Shown here: in pieces, positions 35,285-45,032 of the stretch
Position numbering within the stretch: the stretch's first letter is position 1
Layout of the letters: each line of letters begins with the position of its first letter
DNA from: CAZJYI01 sp964550025
Lineage (GTDB): Bacteria > Verrucomicrobiota > Kiritimatiellia > UBA8416 > CAYOBW01
Reading direction: 5' to 3'
Length of the DNA: 64,000 bases
Assembly (NCBI GenBank): GCA_964550025.1
Contig: CAZJYI010000009.1
Span: forward strand, 1-64,000
Translations under genes and position numbers: made by a program
The notes under the pieces: model-generated
Seen by the model: the letters and a program-made list of their open reading frames with translations, nothing else
What the model was told of the DNA's origin: nothing
Databases searched by the model: none

Positions 35285-37579
35285 ATGTGCTGCAGGTTCC
35301 GTTTGAAGCTCGGGAAGTGGCTGGCGCTCGCCGTCGTCTGTCTGCCGGCTACGTCCGCGTTGGCCCGGGACGGCAAGTCGTCGCGACCGAATGTCCTGTG
35401 GATTACCTGTGAAGACATCAGCCCGAACCTGGGGTGCTACGGCGACCGCTACGCCCGTACCCCGCGCCTCGACCAGTTCGCCGCTCAAGGTGTGCGCTAC
35501 CGCAACGCCTACGCCACGGCGCCGGTGTGCTCCCCGGCGCGATCGTGCATCATTAGCGGTGTGCATGCGGAGTCCCTCGGCACGCAACACCTGCGCAACA
35601 TCACCCGCAAGCCGGCAGGCGTTCGCTGCTTCACCGAGTTCCTGCGTGAGGCCGGGTACTACACGACCAACAACGCCAAGCAGGACTACCAGTTTGCCAC
35701 ACCGGCAGGCGCCTGGGACGCCTCGAGCAACAAGGCCCATTGGCGCGGCCGTCCGCCCGGAAAGCCGTTCTTCAGCGTATTCAACCTGACTATGACGCAC
35801 CAGAGCCAGACGCGCTATTCCGCGGACAAGCTGCGAAAGGTGAACGACGCGCTCCCGCCAGACATGCGCCACGCCCCCGGCGACGCCCCGGTGCCTCCGT
35901 ATTACCCGGACACCCCGCGTGTGCGGGAGAACCTGGCCGCCTACCACACGCAGATCACGCTGATGGATCGCGCGGCCGGGGAAATCCTCGACCAGCTCGA
36001 CGAGGACGGCATCGCAGACGATACGATCGTGTTCTTTTTCTCCGATCACGGCGGCGGCATTCCCCGTCACAAACGCTGGCTGCACAGAAGCGGGACGCAC
36101 GTGCCGTTCATCATCCGTTGCCCGGAGAAGTACCGTCACCTCGTGCCGGGCGCACCGGGCAGCGTGGACGATCGGCTCGTGAGCTTTGTGGACCTCGCCC
36201 CCACGATGCTCAGCCTGGTCGGCCTGCCTTCGCCCGACTGTCTCCAGGGGCGAGCCTTCCTGGGTAAGGCCGCGCGTCCTCCCCGGAAACACGTGTTCGC
36301 TTCGCGCGACAGGGTCGACGAGGTCATCCTCCATAGCCGGACGGTCCTGAACGACCGCTTCCAGTACATTCGCAACTTCCACCCGCACCGTCCCCGCATG
36401 CCGCTCAGCGACTACTCCGAACGTACGCCGGTCCGCCAGGAAGTGCGCAGACTCTCCGCCGCCGGCGAGTTGTCGAACGGGGCTGATTGGCTAGCACGAA
36501 AGACCACCCCGGCCGAGGAGCTCTACGACCTGGCGGCCGATCCGCATCAAATGGTCAACCTGGCGGAATCGGAAGAGCACCGGCACACCCTGCTGGAATT
36601 GCGCCGTGCCCTGTATGCACACATGGAGGAGATCCGCGACACCGGGATCTTCACCGAGAGCGAGATGCGTGCCCGAATCCCAGATACGCCGTACGAAGGC
36701 ATGCGACAACTTGAGGACGCAGAGTTCAGGACGATTCTCGACACTGCCAAACGCGTCGGCATGGGGGGCGAGCATCGCGATGAGCTCCTGAGACGTCTGA
36801 ATCACAGCGAGAATGCCGTGCGCTACTGGGCGGTAGTGGGGCTCCTCGTGATGGGGGACGATACTGCTCCCGCGCAGACCGCACTGAAGCAGGCGCTCGA
36901 GGACGCCTCGCCAAGCGTCCGGATCGCCGCCGCCGAAGCGCTCTGCCACCTGGGGTGCGAAGACGAAGCCCTTCCCGTGTTGATCAAGCAGGTTGACACT
37001 ACTGACGATATCCTGGCCGTAGAGGCCACGACGGCCCTCCTGGGCATCGGCGCCAAAGCCGGGCCGGCCGAAAGTGCCCTTCGCGCCGCATCGAGGCGCA
37101 AGCTGAGATATGCCAGGAACAACATCCGCCACGTCCTCGCCGGATTGGGTGTTCAGCAACCGCACGCGCAAGCCGTCTCACACCCTTCTGTTTCCCGCCC
37201 CGCCGGTGCCATCGGCGGTACCTCGTTCAGCAACGGTTCGGGCATACAGCCGGGGCGCTGCACCGAAGGGGGGCAGTGCATCGGCTGGATCGACAACGGC
37301 GATTGGGCCGAATACGAGATCGAGGTGGCAACGCCGGGCCGGCACAAGATGGACTTCCGTGTTGCCAGCCAACATGCCAGAGGCGGAACAATCCGCCTGG
37401 TGCTCGAGGGAAAACGCATTGCAGACGTCGATGTGCCTAACACGGGAAGCTGGCAGAATTGGAAGACCGTCACTGTCAACGCCGAGTTCCCCAAAGCCGG
37501 GCGCCAGACACTGCGCCTTGCCTTTGCCGGAGGGGAGGGGTGCCTGCTCAATGTCAGTTGGTTCAAACTGATCAAGTGA
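35285..37579 (+). CDS. secreted sulfatase with HEAT-like repeats and C-terminal CBM6
   Basis: A 764-residue protein that should hydrolyse sulfate esters on polysaccharides outside the cytoplasm. The signal peptide is CRFRLKLGKWLALAVVCLPATSALA. The alkaline-phosphatase-like sulfatase domain begins PNVLWITCEDISPNLGCYGD (metal-binding Asp) and has the formylglycine motif CSPARS near residue 82, with the Cys to be converted to formylglycine. FFFSDHGGGIPRHKRWLHRSG supplies the second metal/sulfate site. Residues of about 490-640 are helical HEAT-like repeats (ENAVRYWAVVGLLVMGDD, SPSVRIAAAEALCHLGCEDE). Residues of about 650-764 form a CBM6-type module (DNGDWAEYEIEVATPGRHKM; GEGCLLNVSWFKLI). It resembles S1-family sulfatases of PVC bacteria; the exact subfamily cannot be called. 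The next gene downstream shares its promoter. Confidence 0.92.
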   Translation: MCCRFRLKLGKWLALAVVCLPATSALARDGKSSRPNVLWITCEDISPNLGCYGDRYARTPRLDQFAAQGVRYRNAYATAPVCSPARSCIISGVHAESLGTQHLRNITRKPAGVRCFTEFLREAGYYTTNNAKQDYQFATPAGAWDASSNKAHWRGRPPGKPFFSVFNLTMTHQSQTRYSADKLRKVNDALPPDMRHAPGDAPVPPYYPDTPRVRENLAAYHTQITLMDRAAGEILDQLDEDGIADDTIVFFFSDHGGGIPRHKRWLHRSGTHVPFIIRCPEKYRHLVPGAPGSVDDRLVSFVDLAPTMLSLVGLPSPDCLQGRAFLGKAARPPRKHVFASRDRVDEVILHSRTVLNDRFQYIRNFHPHRPRMPLSDYSERTPVRQEVRRLSAAGELSNGADWLARKTTPAEELYDLAADPHQMVNLAESEEHRHTLLELRRALYAHMEEIRDTGIFTESEMRARIPDTPYEGMRQLEDAEFRTILDTAKRVGMGGEHRDELLRRLNHSENAVRYWAVVGLLVMGDDTAPAQTALKQALEDASPSVRIAAAEALCHLGCEDEALPVLIKQVDTTDDILAVEATTALLGIGAKAGPAESALRAASRRKLRYARNNIRHVLAGLGVQQPHAQAVSHPSVSRPAGAIGGTSFSNGSGIQPGRCTEGGQCIGWIDNGDWAEYEIEVATPGRHKMDFRVASQHARGGTIRLVLEGKRIADVDVPNTGSWQNWKTVTVNAEFPKAGRQTLRLAFAGGEGCLLNVSWFKLIK

Positions 37580-37734
37580 CGAGGTCTCACATGACCCTGC
37601 GCCCCTCTGACTGCCCTTCCCCTCCGAATCTCGGGTCTGTCCCCGGATGATATGCAAGGAACGACAGGGAGAGAGACCGTGGTATTGGGGACCGATTGAG
37701 CGAGATGACGGGTGTCAGGCTCTGAGAGGCGTGC

Positions 37735-37769
37735 TATGCTGCCCGGAACGTGAATGAGGAGAATCCGCT
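37735..37769 (+). promoter_or_regulatory. promoter and leader of the HzsA/SUMF1 gene (copy B)
   Basis: TATGCT at 37735-37740 stands 35 bases before the ATG at 37770, followed by GCCCGGAACGTGAATGAGGA and the ribosome site. It matches copy A at 35250-35284 with a few substitutions. A weak -35 (TGTCAG) lies 16 bases upstream. Confidence 0.6.
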
Positions 37770-40700
37770 ATGCGCCATAAGCTCCGTAGGGGTCTCGTGA
37801 ACTGTTCAGCACCGGTTGCCGCCGCGTGCGTTGCGCTGACCAGCGTGCAGGCCGCGATGACGATTGACCCCTTTTCCCCCAACACCATCGGGTTTCCGCC
37901 CGCTAAGGCGAAGGCGGTGCGTTTTGTGATTGCCGGGGCCAACCGTGGGCAGCCGTGCCTGGATGAGTTGGAGGTCTATGGGCCCGGTTCGAACAGGAAC
38001 GTCGCTTTGACCGCGAATGGCGGCGTCGCGTCGGCGTCCGGGTGTCTGCCCGGTTACGCCAAACACCGGATCGCACACCTCAACGACGGTCGGTACGGCA
38101 ACGCCCATAGCTGGATTGCCGCGAAGAAGAAGGGGTGGGCGCAGGTTGAGTTTGCGGAACGCGTGACGATCAACCGCGTTGTGTTCTCGCGTGACCGCAA
38201 CGGCAAACTGAGTGATCGCGTTCCCACCGCCTTCGAGATTCAACTCTCGGAGGATGGAAAGCAGTGGCAGACGGTCAGGAACGTGAAGGTGGAGAAGGTC
38301 CTGACGGCCCCGAAAGTGCGAGTCGATCCGCACGAAGCGCTGCTCTCGCGCCTGGCGACGGAGTTCGATCCCGCGGCGATGCGACGCGCCGTCTCCGATC
38401 TGGAGTCCACCTGTCCCGGGCGGTTTCGTCGGCCCGAAGGCTTTGAGACCACCCTCGGCGGCTACGAGCGTGCTCTCCCGCGTATCAAGGAGATGCTTGG
38501 CGGTCGTGATCCGGCCACGCGGGCCGAGGGCGCGAAGCAGGCCGGAGAGATCCTCGCTTTCCAGCGGCGCGTTCTCCTGGCCAACCCGCTACTCGACGAG
38601 GCCAGGATACTGGTTCTACGGCGCGCTTTCCCCGGCGGCGAGGCGCGAACGGCGCTAAGCAAGAAGCTGGGTTTCGTGCCGCAGAACTTCGTTACGCAGA
38701 CCGACATCCCGCGGGACGACTGGGACGACGAGATCGCCGTCCTCACCGCCCTTCGCGGTACGCCGCGCTTTGAGCGCGTCCACAAGCCCGAGCGGGGACG
38801 CATCGTACGCGATCTGTATCTCTCCTATGACGGGCAGCGGGTGCTGTTCTCGTCGCGGGGTAAGAATGATCGCTGGTCAGTCCGGGAGATTCGCAGCAGC
38901 GGAGGCGAACTGAAGACGTTGACGCCGGACACCTACCCCGACCTGGATTTCTTCGGCGGCTGCTACCTGCCAAACGGCAAAGTGGTCCTCAGTGCCACCG
39001 CCGCCTACGTGGGGCTGCCCTGCGTGGGCGGCAAATCCCCGACCGTCAATCTCTACCTGCTGGACCCTGTCACAAAGGCGTTGCGGCAATTGGCCTTCGA
39101 CCAGGACAGCGACATTCACCCCGCCGTGCTGCACGACGGGCGCGTGCTGTATCTGCGTTGGGAGTACAGCGACATCCCGCACTACTTTTCCCGCCGCCTC
39201 TTCACGATGAATCCCGACGGCAGCGGACAATTGGCGTATTATGGAAGCAACTCGCTCTTCCCGACCACATTCCTCTTCGCCAAGCCCATTCCGGGGCATG
39301 CCAGCCGCGTGGTCGGCATCATTGGCGGCCACCACGACGTCAGCGAGTGCGGGCGCCTCGCCATTCTCGACCCGGCCCTCGCCGCGAAGTACCCCTTCCG
39401 CTTCAGGCCCGAATCGAAGGAGTGGGGCCCCGAGGGCAGTCAGCTCGATATTGTGCCGGACTGCCTGCCCGCGGAAGAAACAGGCTTTGTGCAGCTCATC
39501 CCGGGCTACGGCAAACCGGTGGTTGCGCACGTCTGCGACGGTGCCCACACGGTCGCCTACAAGAAGGAAGTCCCCTCGCTCATGGCCCATCCGTATCCAC
39601 TGTCGGACAAGTACTTCCTCGTGTCGATGAAGCCGTCGTCGCGCGCCTTGTGGGGCATCTACCTCGTAGATGTTTTCGACAACCTGACGTTGATTGCCGA
39701 AGCCGAGGACGCGGCCCTGCTCGAGCCGATTCCGCTGAAAGCGCGCCCGCGCCCGCCGGTGATCCCCGATCGCATTCAACCGGGCTGCAAGACGGCGTCC
39801 GTTCACATCGCCGACATCTACCGTGGGCCGGGGCTGCGCGGCGTGCCGCGCGGCACGGTCAAACGGCTGCGTGTCTTCTCCTACCACTACGCTTACAACA
39901 AGCGTGGCGGCCATAACGCCGTTGGTGTCCACAGCAGTTGGGACGTGAAACGCGTGCTGGGAACAGCCACGGTGGAAGAGGATGGATCGGCCTGCTTCGC
40001 TATTCCCGCCAACCTGCCGGTTTCGCTCCAGCCGCTCGACGCCGAAGGGCGCGCCGTGCAGTTAATGCGAAGCTGGCTGGTCGGCGTGCCGGGGGAGCGC
40101 GTGTCATGCGTGGGGTGTCACGAGGCTCGCGCGGACACGTTACCGCCGCAGCGCGCGATGGTCGAACGGCGACCGGTGGAGCCGCTTACCCCATGGTACG
40201 GTCAACCGCGACCTTTCGCCTTCTGCTACGAAGTGTACCCCGTTCTGGAGAAGTACTGCCTGGGATGCCACGACGGTGCGCCGTCAGTCGGCCCGCGCAG
40301 CAAACCGTCGTTCAAGGACCCGCAGGTTGCCTACAGGACGCTGCATCCCTACGTGCGCCGGCCCGGCCCGGAGGCGGACATGGCCATTCCGGAACCGTTG
40401 GAGTACCACGCTTCGACCAGCCCGCTGATCCAGATACTCGAGAAGGGGCATCACGGGCGCAAGCTGACCGACCTGGACCGCGAGGCGCGCGAACGGCTCT
40501 ACTGCTGGATCGATCTGAATGCGCCGGAGAAGGGGACGTGGAATCCGCCCGAGTGCAATTCCTTCGAACAGGTGCAACGGCGGCGCGAGCTCGCGATCGA
40601 GTTTGCCGACAACGACGCCGACCCGGAAGGCGAATACCGGGCCGCACTCGCGGCCTTCAATGCGCGCAAGCCGGTCGAGTTCGCGCCCCCGGCGAGGGAG

Positions 40701-41588
40701 CCGGCGGTGCAACCCGACGGCCTACGGGCACCCGCAGCCCCCAAAGTGACGCCCGAGCTGAAGACGGTCCGTTTCGGTGATGGGCAGACCATGACATTCG
40801 CGCGCATTCCGGCCGGTGACTTTGTCATGGGCAGTCTCTCCGGCTACGCGGATGAGAGACCGCGGACGTGCGTGCGGATCGACAAGCCGTTCTGGATGGG
40901 CGTGACGGAGGTTTCCAACGGGCAGTATGCCCGGTTCGACCCGCAACATGATACCCGTTATCTCGACATGCACGGCAAAGATCACGTGGCGCCCGGCCAC
41001 ATCGCGAACCACCCCGACCAACCCGTGGCGCGCGTGTCGTGGCGGGAGGCGACGGAGTTCTGCCGCTGGCTGAGCCGTGAGCTCGGTGAGGTTGTCACGC
41101 TCCCGACCGAGGCGCAGTGGGAGTGGGCGGCCCGCGCCGGCACCGACACGCCGTTCTTCTACGGCACGTTGGAGACGGACTTCGGCCGCTTCGCCAACCT
41201 TGCCGACCAGGGGTTGCGCTGGATGGCGACATCGTGGCAGGGCGGCAGCACGCTGCAGAGACGGCTACCCTACAAGCCGGACGCCAACTTCCCGCTGCAC
41301 GATGAGCGGTTCCGGGACAACTGGTACGTGGTGGACTACGTGGGGCAGACGGAAGCCAACCCGTGGGGACTGAAGGACATGGTCGGCAACGTCAACGAGT
41401 GGACGCTGTCCGACTACGCGCCCTATCCTTACCGCGCCATCCAGCCCGGCAAGCGCCCCGGTGTGCGCAAGGCGGCCCGGGGCGGGTCGTGGGCCGATCG
41501 CCCGGTTGATGCCGGTTCTTCCGTGCGGCGCGCGTACCCGCCGTGGCAGAAGGTGTACGACGTCGGCTTCCGCGTCGTGATCGAGTAG
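37770..41588 (+). CDS. secreted fusion: F5/8-type C, HzsA-like dihaem propeller and SUMF1-type domain
   Basis: A 1272-residue exported protein. After the signal peptide comes an F5/8-type C module (residues about 60-190: DGRYGNAHSWIAAKKKGWAQ). Residues of about 340-760 resemble the middle domain of hydrazine synthase alpha (HZS_alpha), a beta-propeller: LSYDGQRVLFSSRGKNDRWS, DVSECGRLAILDP. Two CxxCH haem c sites follow, SCVGCHEARAD near 780 and YCLGCHDGAPS near 830. Residues of about 1000-1272 are a SUMF1/FGE-type domain (FARIPAGDFVMGSLSGYADE; LPTEAQWEWAARAG; GNVNEWTLSDY; GGSWADRP to GFRVV). The two cysteines FGE uses for formylglycine formation are missing in GGSWADRPVDAGSSVRRAY, so it is probably not a sulfatase activator. 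PVC genomes hold many related proteins of unknown role. It follows the sulfatase and shares its promoter sequence. Confidence 0.82.
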   Translation: MRHKLRRGLVNCSAPVAAACVALTSVQAAMTIDPFSPNTIGFPPAKAKAVRFVIAGANRGQPCLDELEVYGPGSNRNVALTANGGVASASGCLPGYAKHRIAHLNDGRYGNAHSWIAAKKKGWAQVEFAERVTINRVVFSRDRNGKLSDRVPTAFEIQLSEDGKQWQTVRNVKVEKVLTAPKVRVDPHEALLSRLATEFDPAAMRRAVSDLESTCPGRFRRPEGFETTLGGYERALPRIKEMLGGRDPATRAEGAKQAGEILAFQRRVLLANPLLDEARILVLRRAFPGGEARTALSKKLGFVPQNFVTQTDIPRDDWDDEIAVLTALRGTPRFERVHKPERGRIVRDLYLSYDGQRVLFSSRGKNDRWSVREIRSSGGELKTLTPDTYPDLDFFGGCYLPNGKVVLSATAAYVGLPCVGGKSPTVNLYLLDPVTKALRQLAFDQDSDIHPAVLHDGRVLYLRWEYSDIPHYFSRRLFTMNPDGSGQLAYYGSNSLFPTTFLFAKPIPGHASRVVGIIGGHHDVSECGRLAILDPALAAKYPFRFRPESKEWGPEGSQLDIVPDCLPAEETGFVQLIPGYGKPVVAHVCDGAHTVAYKKEVPSLMAHPYPLSDKYFLVSMKPSSRALWGIYLVDVFDNLTLIAEAEDAALLEPIPLKARPRPPVIPDRIQPGCKTASVHIADIYRGPGLRGVPRGTVKRLRVFSYHYAYNKRGGHNAVGVHSSWDVKRVLGTATVEEDGSACFAIPANLPVSLQPLDAEGRAVQLMRSWLVGVPGERVSCVGCHEARADTLPPQRAMVERRPVEPLTPWYGQPRPFAFCYEVYPVLEKYCLGCHDGAPSVGPRSKPSFKDPQVAYRTLHPYVRRPGPEADMAIPEPLEYHASTSPLIQILEKGHHGRKLTDLDREARERLYCWIDLNAPEKGTWNPPECNSFEQVQRRRELAIEFADNDADPEGEYRAALAAFNARKPVEFAPPAREPAVQPDGLRAPAAPKVTPELKTVRFGDGQTMTFARIPAGDFVMGSLSGYADERPRTCVRIDKPFWMGVTEVSNGQYARFDPQHDTRYLDMHGKDHVAPGHIANHPDQPVARVSWREATEFCRWLSRELGEVVTLPTEAQWEWAARAGTDTPFFYGTLETDFGRFANLADQGLRWMATSWQGGSTLQRRLPYKPDANFPLHDERFRDNWYVVDYVGQTEANPWGLKDMVGNVNEWTLSDYAPYPYRAIQPGKRPGVRKAARGGSWADRPVDAGSSVRRAYPPWQKVYDVGFRVVIE

Positions 41589-41696
41589 CGCTCGAATGCG
41601 ATTGGCGGCCTGCACCGACATGCACGCCGGGGCGAGCGTACCCGCCGTGCACAGTCTCTTCGTGTTTCCCTTTTCCCATTCGGATACCCCGACCAC

Positions 41697-44600
41697 CTAT
41701 TTCAACCCGACCCGTAGGTATTTGTGCGGGCCGGGGGCAATGGGAACGTCGTAAGTCGTCTCTGTTCCGCGGAAATGGGCTGGAACGTCGGGATCGACCA
41801 CTTCGGACCAGTCCTCGAGGTCCCCGCTGCCATGGATCTCAAAGCTCGTGCCCGGTTTCGACGGCCAAGCTAGCGAAAGCACACCGGAGGGCTGGAGCGT
41901 GCCGCGGATGGTGAAGGCACTGCCCGGATCGAGCGGGTCAGTCCCGAGCTGCAGTTCCGCTCCGTCATGGGTGCGATCCCCGTCGGTGTCCTTTTCGTCC
42001 GGGTCGGTCTCACCGGGGTCGACGAGCCCGTTGAGATTCGGGTCCTCGTCGCGGTCGGCGATGCCGTCGTTGTCCACGTCCACGGCCGGGGCGTCCGGGA
42101 TCGAGACGACATTTCCCGTCGGGGCCGTGGTGGCAATGGTCGGCAGCATGATACCCGCGGGGCCCCACGCGGCGTCGAGTCGCTCCGCGAGTCTGCGTGC
42201 CAGCCGCGTGACGGTTTCCGGTTGCGCGGCGGCAAGATCGCTGCTCTCGGTCGGGTCGTTGGGAATGTCGTAGAGCTGGTGCGTGTTGCTCTGGAAGTTG
42301 TAGATGAGCTTCATGTCGCCCCGGCGGATCCAGGAGAAGAAGTCGCTACGGTGGTCATGGGGGTAGTGGACGACGATTTCCTGCGGACGGTGCATTCCGG
42401 GGGTGGCGCTGAAGTAGGGCAGCAGGCTGTGAGAGTCCTCCCCAAAACCGGCGGGTATGGGTAGCCCGGCGAGGTCGAGCAGGGTGGCCGGGATGTCCCA
42501 GGTGGTGACGATGTCGGTCTCGATGCTGTTGGTTGGAATCGGCAGGGCCTGCTGGAAGGGATTCGCGGGGTCTGGTTGTGCCCACGAGGCAATGAAGGGA
42601 ACACGACACCCGCCTTCCCACTTCGAGCCCTTCTTGCCGCGCATGGGCCAGTCGTGGAAGACGCCCGACGGCAGGCCGTCCTGGGTTGCTGCCGGGTTGT
42701 CGCTCCCGTTGTCGCCGACGAAGATGACGAGGGTGTCTTCAGCCACTCCGAGGTCGATCAGCTTCTGTCGAATCTCCCCGACGGCGATGTCCATGCCCTC
42801 GATCATGGTGGCGAACTTGCCGTGGTTGGCGTTGACCGCCGCACTGTAGTCACCCGTGGCGTCCGGGTTGGTTGTGAACGGCGAATGCACCGCGTAGAAG
42901 CACATGTTGAGAAAGAACGGCGTGTCGGCGTTGACGGCGTCCGCGAGGGCCTTGTTGACCTCGATGGTGAGAGCCTTCGTCAGGAAGTGCGTGCCGCGAT
43001 AGGCCTCCAGACCGGGCAGGTTGTAGTTGACGTAGCCGTTGGGCGGTTGTCCCCAGCGGCCGCCGGCGATATTCACGTCGAAGCCGAGACCCTCCACCGG
43101 GACCCATGTCTGCGCATAGTGCGCTTTGCCGCAGTGGATCGTGTGGTAGCCGCCGGCCTGGAACTGCTTGGCCAGCGTGACCTCGTTGGTGTCGATCCCG
43201 CTGATGCGCCAGTTCGCCGGCGAGCCGGGGTCGTTTGCGCCGACCCAGTCGGTGACGCCGTGGCGGGCGCTGGTGCGCCCCGTCAGGATGCCGCAGCGCG
43301 TCGGGCTGCAGACGGACTGCGCGTAGGCCGCGGTGAAACGCATGCCGTTGGCGGCCAGCGTCTCCATGTTCGGAGTCACGTAGAACGCGTTGAAGTTGTA
43401 GTTTGTCGGCCGGCCCGAACCGTCCAGGTTGAAGGGCACCGAGGTGTCGTGTGGGCCCATGTCGTCGACGAGGAACAGGACGATGTTCGGCCGCGGCGGA
43501 CCGACGCCGACGCGCACATCGCGGCTGACCGTCTCGCCTCCGAGGGCGGCCGTCAGGGTGAAGGTGGTGGTCTGGTGCACCGTGGCGGTGTAGGATCCGG
43601 TTCCGCCGTTGCCGAGCGCGCCGGCGTCGATGCCGCCGGGGTCGAGGGTGAGCGTGTCGAAGGATGGCGCGCTCCAGGAAAGCGTTACCGCGGCGCCCGT
43701 GGCGACGTAGTGGTCGTCGGCAGTGAAGGCGTCAATGACCGGCAGTTCGGGCGGGTCGCCGGCGACGATTCGCAGCCCGTTGACCGACGAGCGCATGTCC
43801 CCGGCGTTCGGGTTGCCGGTGAGGGTGAACGAGGAGCCGGTCTGGTTGGTGAAGACGACGTAGTGCGTCCCTTCCTCGAAACGCCCTGCGAACGTTCCGG
43901 AGTCCTGGACTGTCTTCGTCTCGCCACCGATGGTGTAGTTCATTCGGCGGTCGGCGTTGTTCGAGTCGCCGTAGACGATGATGTGGTAGTTGGTGGCGAT
44001 GGAGCTGGGAATGTTCGAGACGGCGAGCGACTCCGCGTGTCTGAAGCCGAACCACCCCTCCATCATGACGTAGTCCTTGGTCTGGCTGCCCCAGCCGTTG
44101 TTGTTGTCGCCCGCGTAGCCGAAGGAGGTAGAGAGGGTGGCGCCGCTGTCGAGGGCGTTGGCGTCGCCCAGCGCAACCGGACCGAGGGTCGAGGAGGCCG
44201 TGTTGTTGCTGTTGTGGAAGGAGTTCCAATAGACGGCCGCCGTGTCGACCACGCTGCCCGCCGTCGTGGGGTCCGTGCTCGGGTCCATGGCGTTGTGGCT
44301 GTCGGTCCGCTGGTGGAAGGCGACCTGGACCGACGTGATAGGGGACGGTTCGCCGGCCACGATCTGGATTCCGTTGACTGCCGCGCGGCCGGTGTTGGCG
44401 TCCGCCGTCAGCGTGAGGTCGGCGGCGCTGAGCCCGCGGAACACGGCGACATTGGCGTCGGCCGGGGAATGCGACGCCCCGCGGTAAGTACCGTTCCACG
44501 TGGTGGAATCCGCGGCGGTGACGGCTGTGCCGTTGAGCGTGAAGGTGAAGGTGCGGTTGTTGGCGTCGGCATCGAAGTAGACGTAGACATCGTAGCCCGG

Positions 44601-45032
44601 CCCCGTGAAGGCGGGGCTGAGGCCGGTGATCGCCATCTGTCCCGTGTCTTCGGGGCTGGTGCCGTCGACAGGGTCCCAGGCGATGTAGGAGGACATCACG
44701 GCACGGTCGCCCGAAGGATCGCCCGTGGCGCCACTGTTGCCGACATAAGACTGGTTGAGGTCGAATGCGAATGTGGCGGCGTTCGTTGTGCCGTCGCCGG
44801 CTGTGAGTGCCGTGTTGAGCGTGCGACGGCTCGTGCCGAAAGCGAACCCGATCTCGTTCCAGCGCTCGGCCGCGACCGGGACAAGCCCGGCGGGTTCGCC
44901 GGTCGGGATTCTGTGCGTGGCTGCTTGATCCGAATTGTAGAAGTTGACGTTGATAGACGCCGCATGCAGCACATGGGCGAGGACGGCGCACGCAAACAGG
45001 AGGGTTGGCAGCCTGAGTGTTCGGTTTGACAT
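41697..45032 (-). CDS. secreted sulfatase with duplicated N-terminal domains and calcium-binding linker
   Basis: An 1111-residue protein. Signal peptide TLRLPTLLFACAVLAHVLHA. Two related beta-rich domains of about 200 residues follow (first: SYIAWDP to GRAAVNGIQIVAGEPSPI; second: GYAGDNNNGWGSQTKDYVMM to MRSSVNGLRIVAGDPPELP), both ending NG-x-x-IVAG. An Ig-like spacer leads to the sulfatase domain from about residue 520: PNIVLFLVDDMGPHDTSVP, formylglycine motif CSPTRCG near 572, GYHTIHCGKAHY, and VIFVGDNGSDNP. The C-terminal part has acidic thrombospondin-3-like repeats (DVDNDGIADRDEDPNLNGLV, DPDEKDTDGDRTHDG) that should bind calcium, and a final beta domain. No good ribosome site precedes the ATG. 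It should act on a sulfated polysaccharide at the surface. It converges with the HzsA/SUMF1 gene. Confidence 0.9.
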   Translation of the reverse strand: MSNRTLRLPTLLFACAVLAHVLHAASINVNFYNSDQAATHRIPTGEPAGLVPVAAERWNEIGFAFGTSRRTLNTALTAGDGTTNAATFAFDLNQSYVGNSGATGDPSGDRAVMSSYIAWDPVDGTSPEDTGQMAITGLSPAFTGPGYDVYVYFDADANNRTFTFTLNGTAVTAADSTTWNGTYRGASHSPADANVAVFRGLSAADLTLTADANTGRAAVNGIQIVAGEPSPITSVQVAFHQRTDSHNAMDPSTDPTTAGSVVDTAAVYWNSFHNSNNTASSTLGPVALGDANALDSGATLSTSFGYAGDNNNGWGSQTKDYVMMEGWFGFRHAESLAVSNIPSSIATNYHIIVYGDSNNADRRMNYTIGGETKTVQDSGTFAGRFEEGTHYVVFTNQTGSSFTLTGNPNAGDMRSSVNGLRIVAGDPPELPVIDAFTADDHYVATGAAVTLSWSAPSFDTLTLDPGGIDAGALGNGGTGSYTATVHQTTTFTLTAALGGETVSRDVRVGVGPPRPNIVLFLVDDMGPHDTSVPFNLDGSGRPTNYNFNAFYVTPNMETLAANGMRFTAAYAQSVCSPTRCGILTGRTSARHGVTDWVGANDPGSPANWRISGIDTNEVTLAKQFQAGGYHTIHCGKAHYAQTWVPVEGLGFDVNIAGGRWGQPPNGYVNYNLPGLEAYRGTHFLTKALTIEVNKALADAVNADTPFFLNMCFYAVHSPFTTNPDATGDYSAAVNANHGKFATMIEGMDIAVGEIRQKLIDLGVAEDTLVIFVGDNGSDNPAATQDGLPSGVFHDWPMRGKKGSKWEGGCRVPFIASWAQPDPANPFQQALPIPTNSIETDIVTTWDIPATLLDLAGLPIPAGFGEDSHSLLPYFSATPGMHRPQEIVVHYPHDHRSDFFSWIRRGDMKLIYNFQSNTHQLYDIPNDPTESSDLAAAQPETVTRLARRLAERLDAAWGPAGIMLPTIATTAPTGNVVSIPDAPAVDVDNDGIADRDEDPNLNGLVDPGETDPDEKDTDGDRTHDGAELQLGTDPLDPGSAFTIRGTLQPSGVLSLAWPSKPGTSFEIHGSGDLEDWSEVVDPDVPAHFRGTETTYDVPIAPGPHKYLRVGLK

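Noticed and set aside
37640..37740. GTCTGTCCCC and GGGGACC words as REP-type transposon remnants
   Set aside because: Only short words are present, with no palindromic pair or transposase; not enough to call an element.
37770..41588. Calling the SUMF1 domain a working formylglycine-generating enzyme for the adjacent sulfatase
   Set aside because: The Cys pair needed for catalysis is missing at the GGSW motif, so only the fold can be claimed.
42576..45029. 817-codon plus-strand frame opposite the second sulfatase
   Set aside because: A shadow frame: it exactly mirrors the sulfatase gene, is rich in Val, Gly, Asp and Arg and has no known motif.
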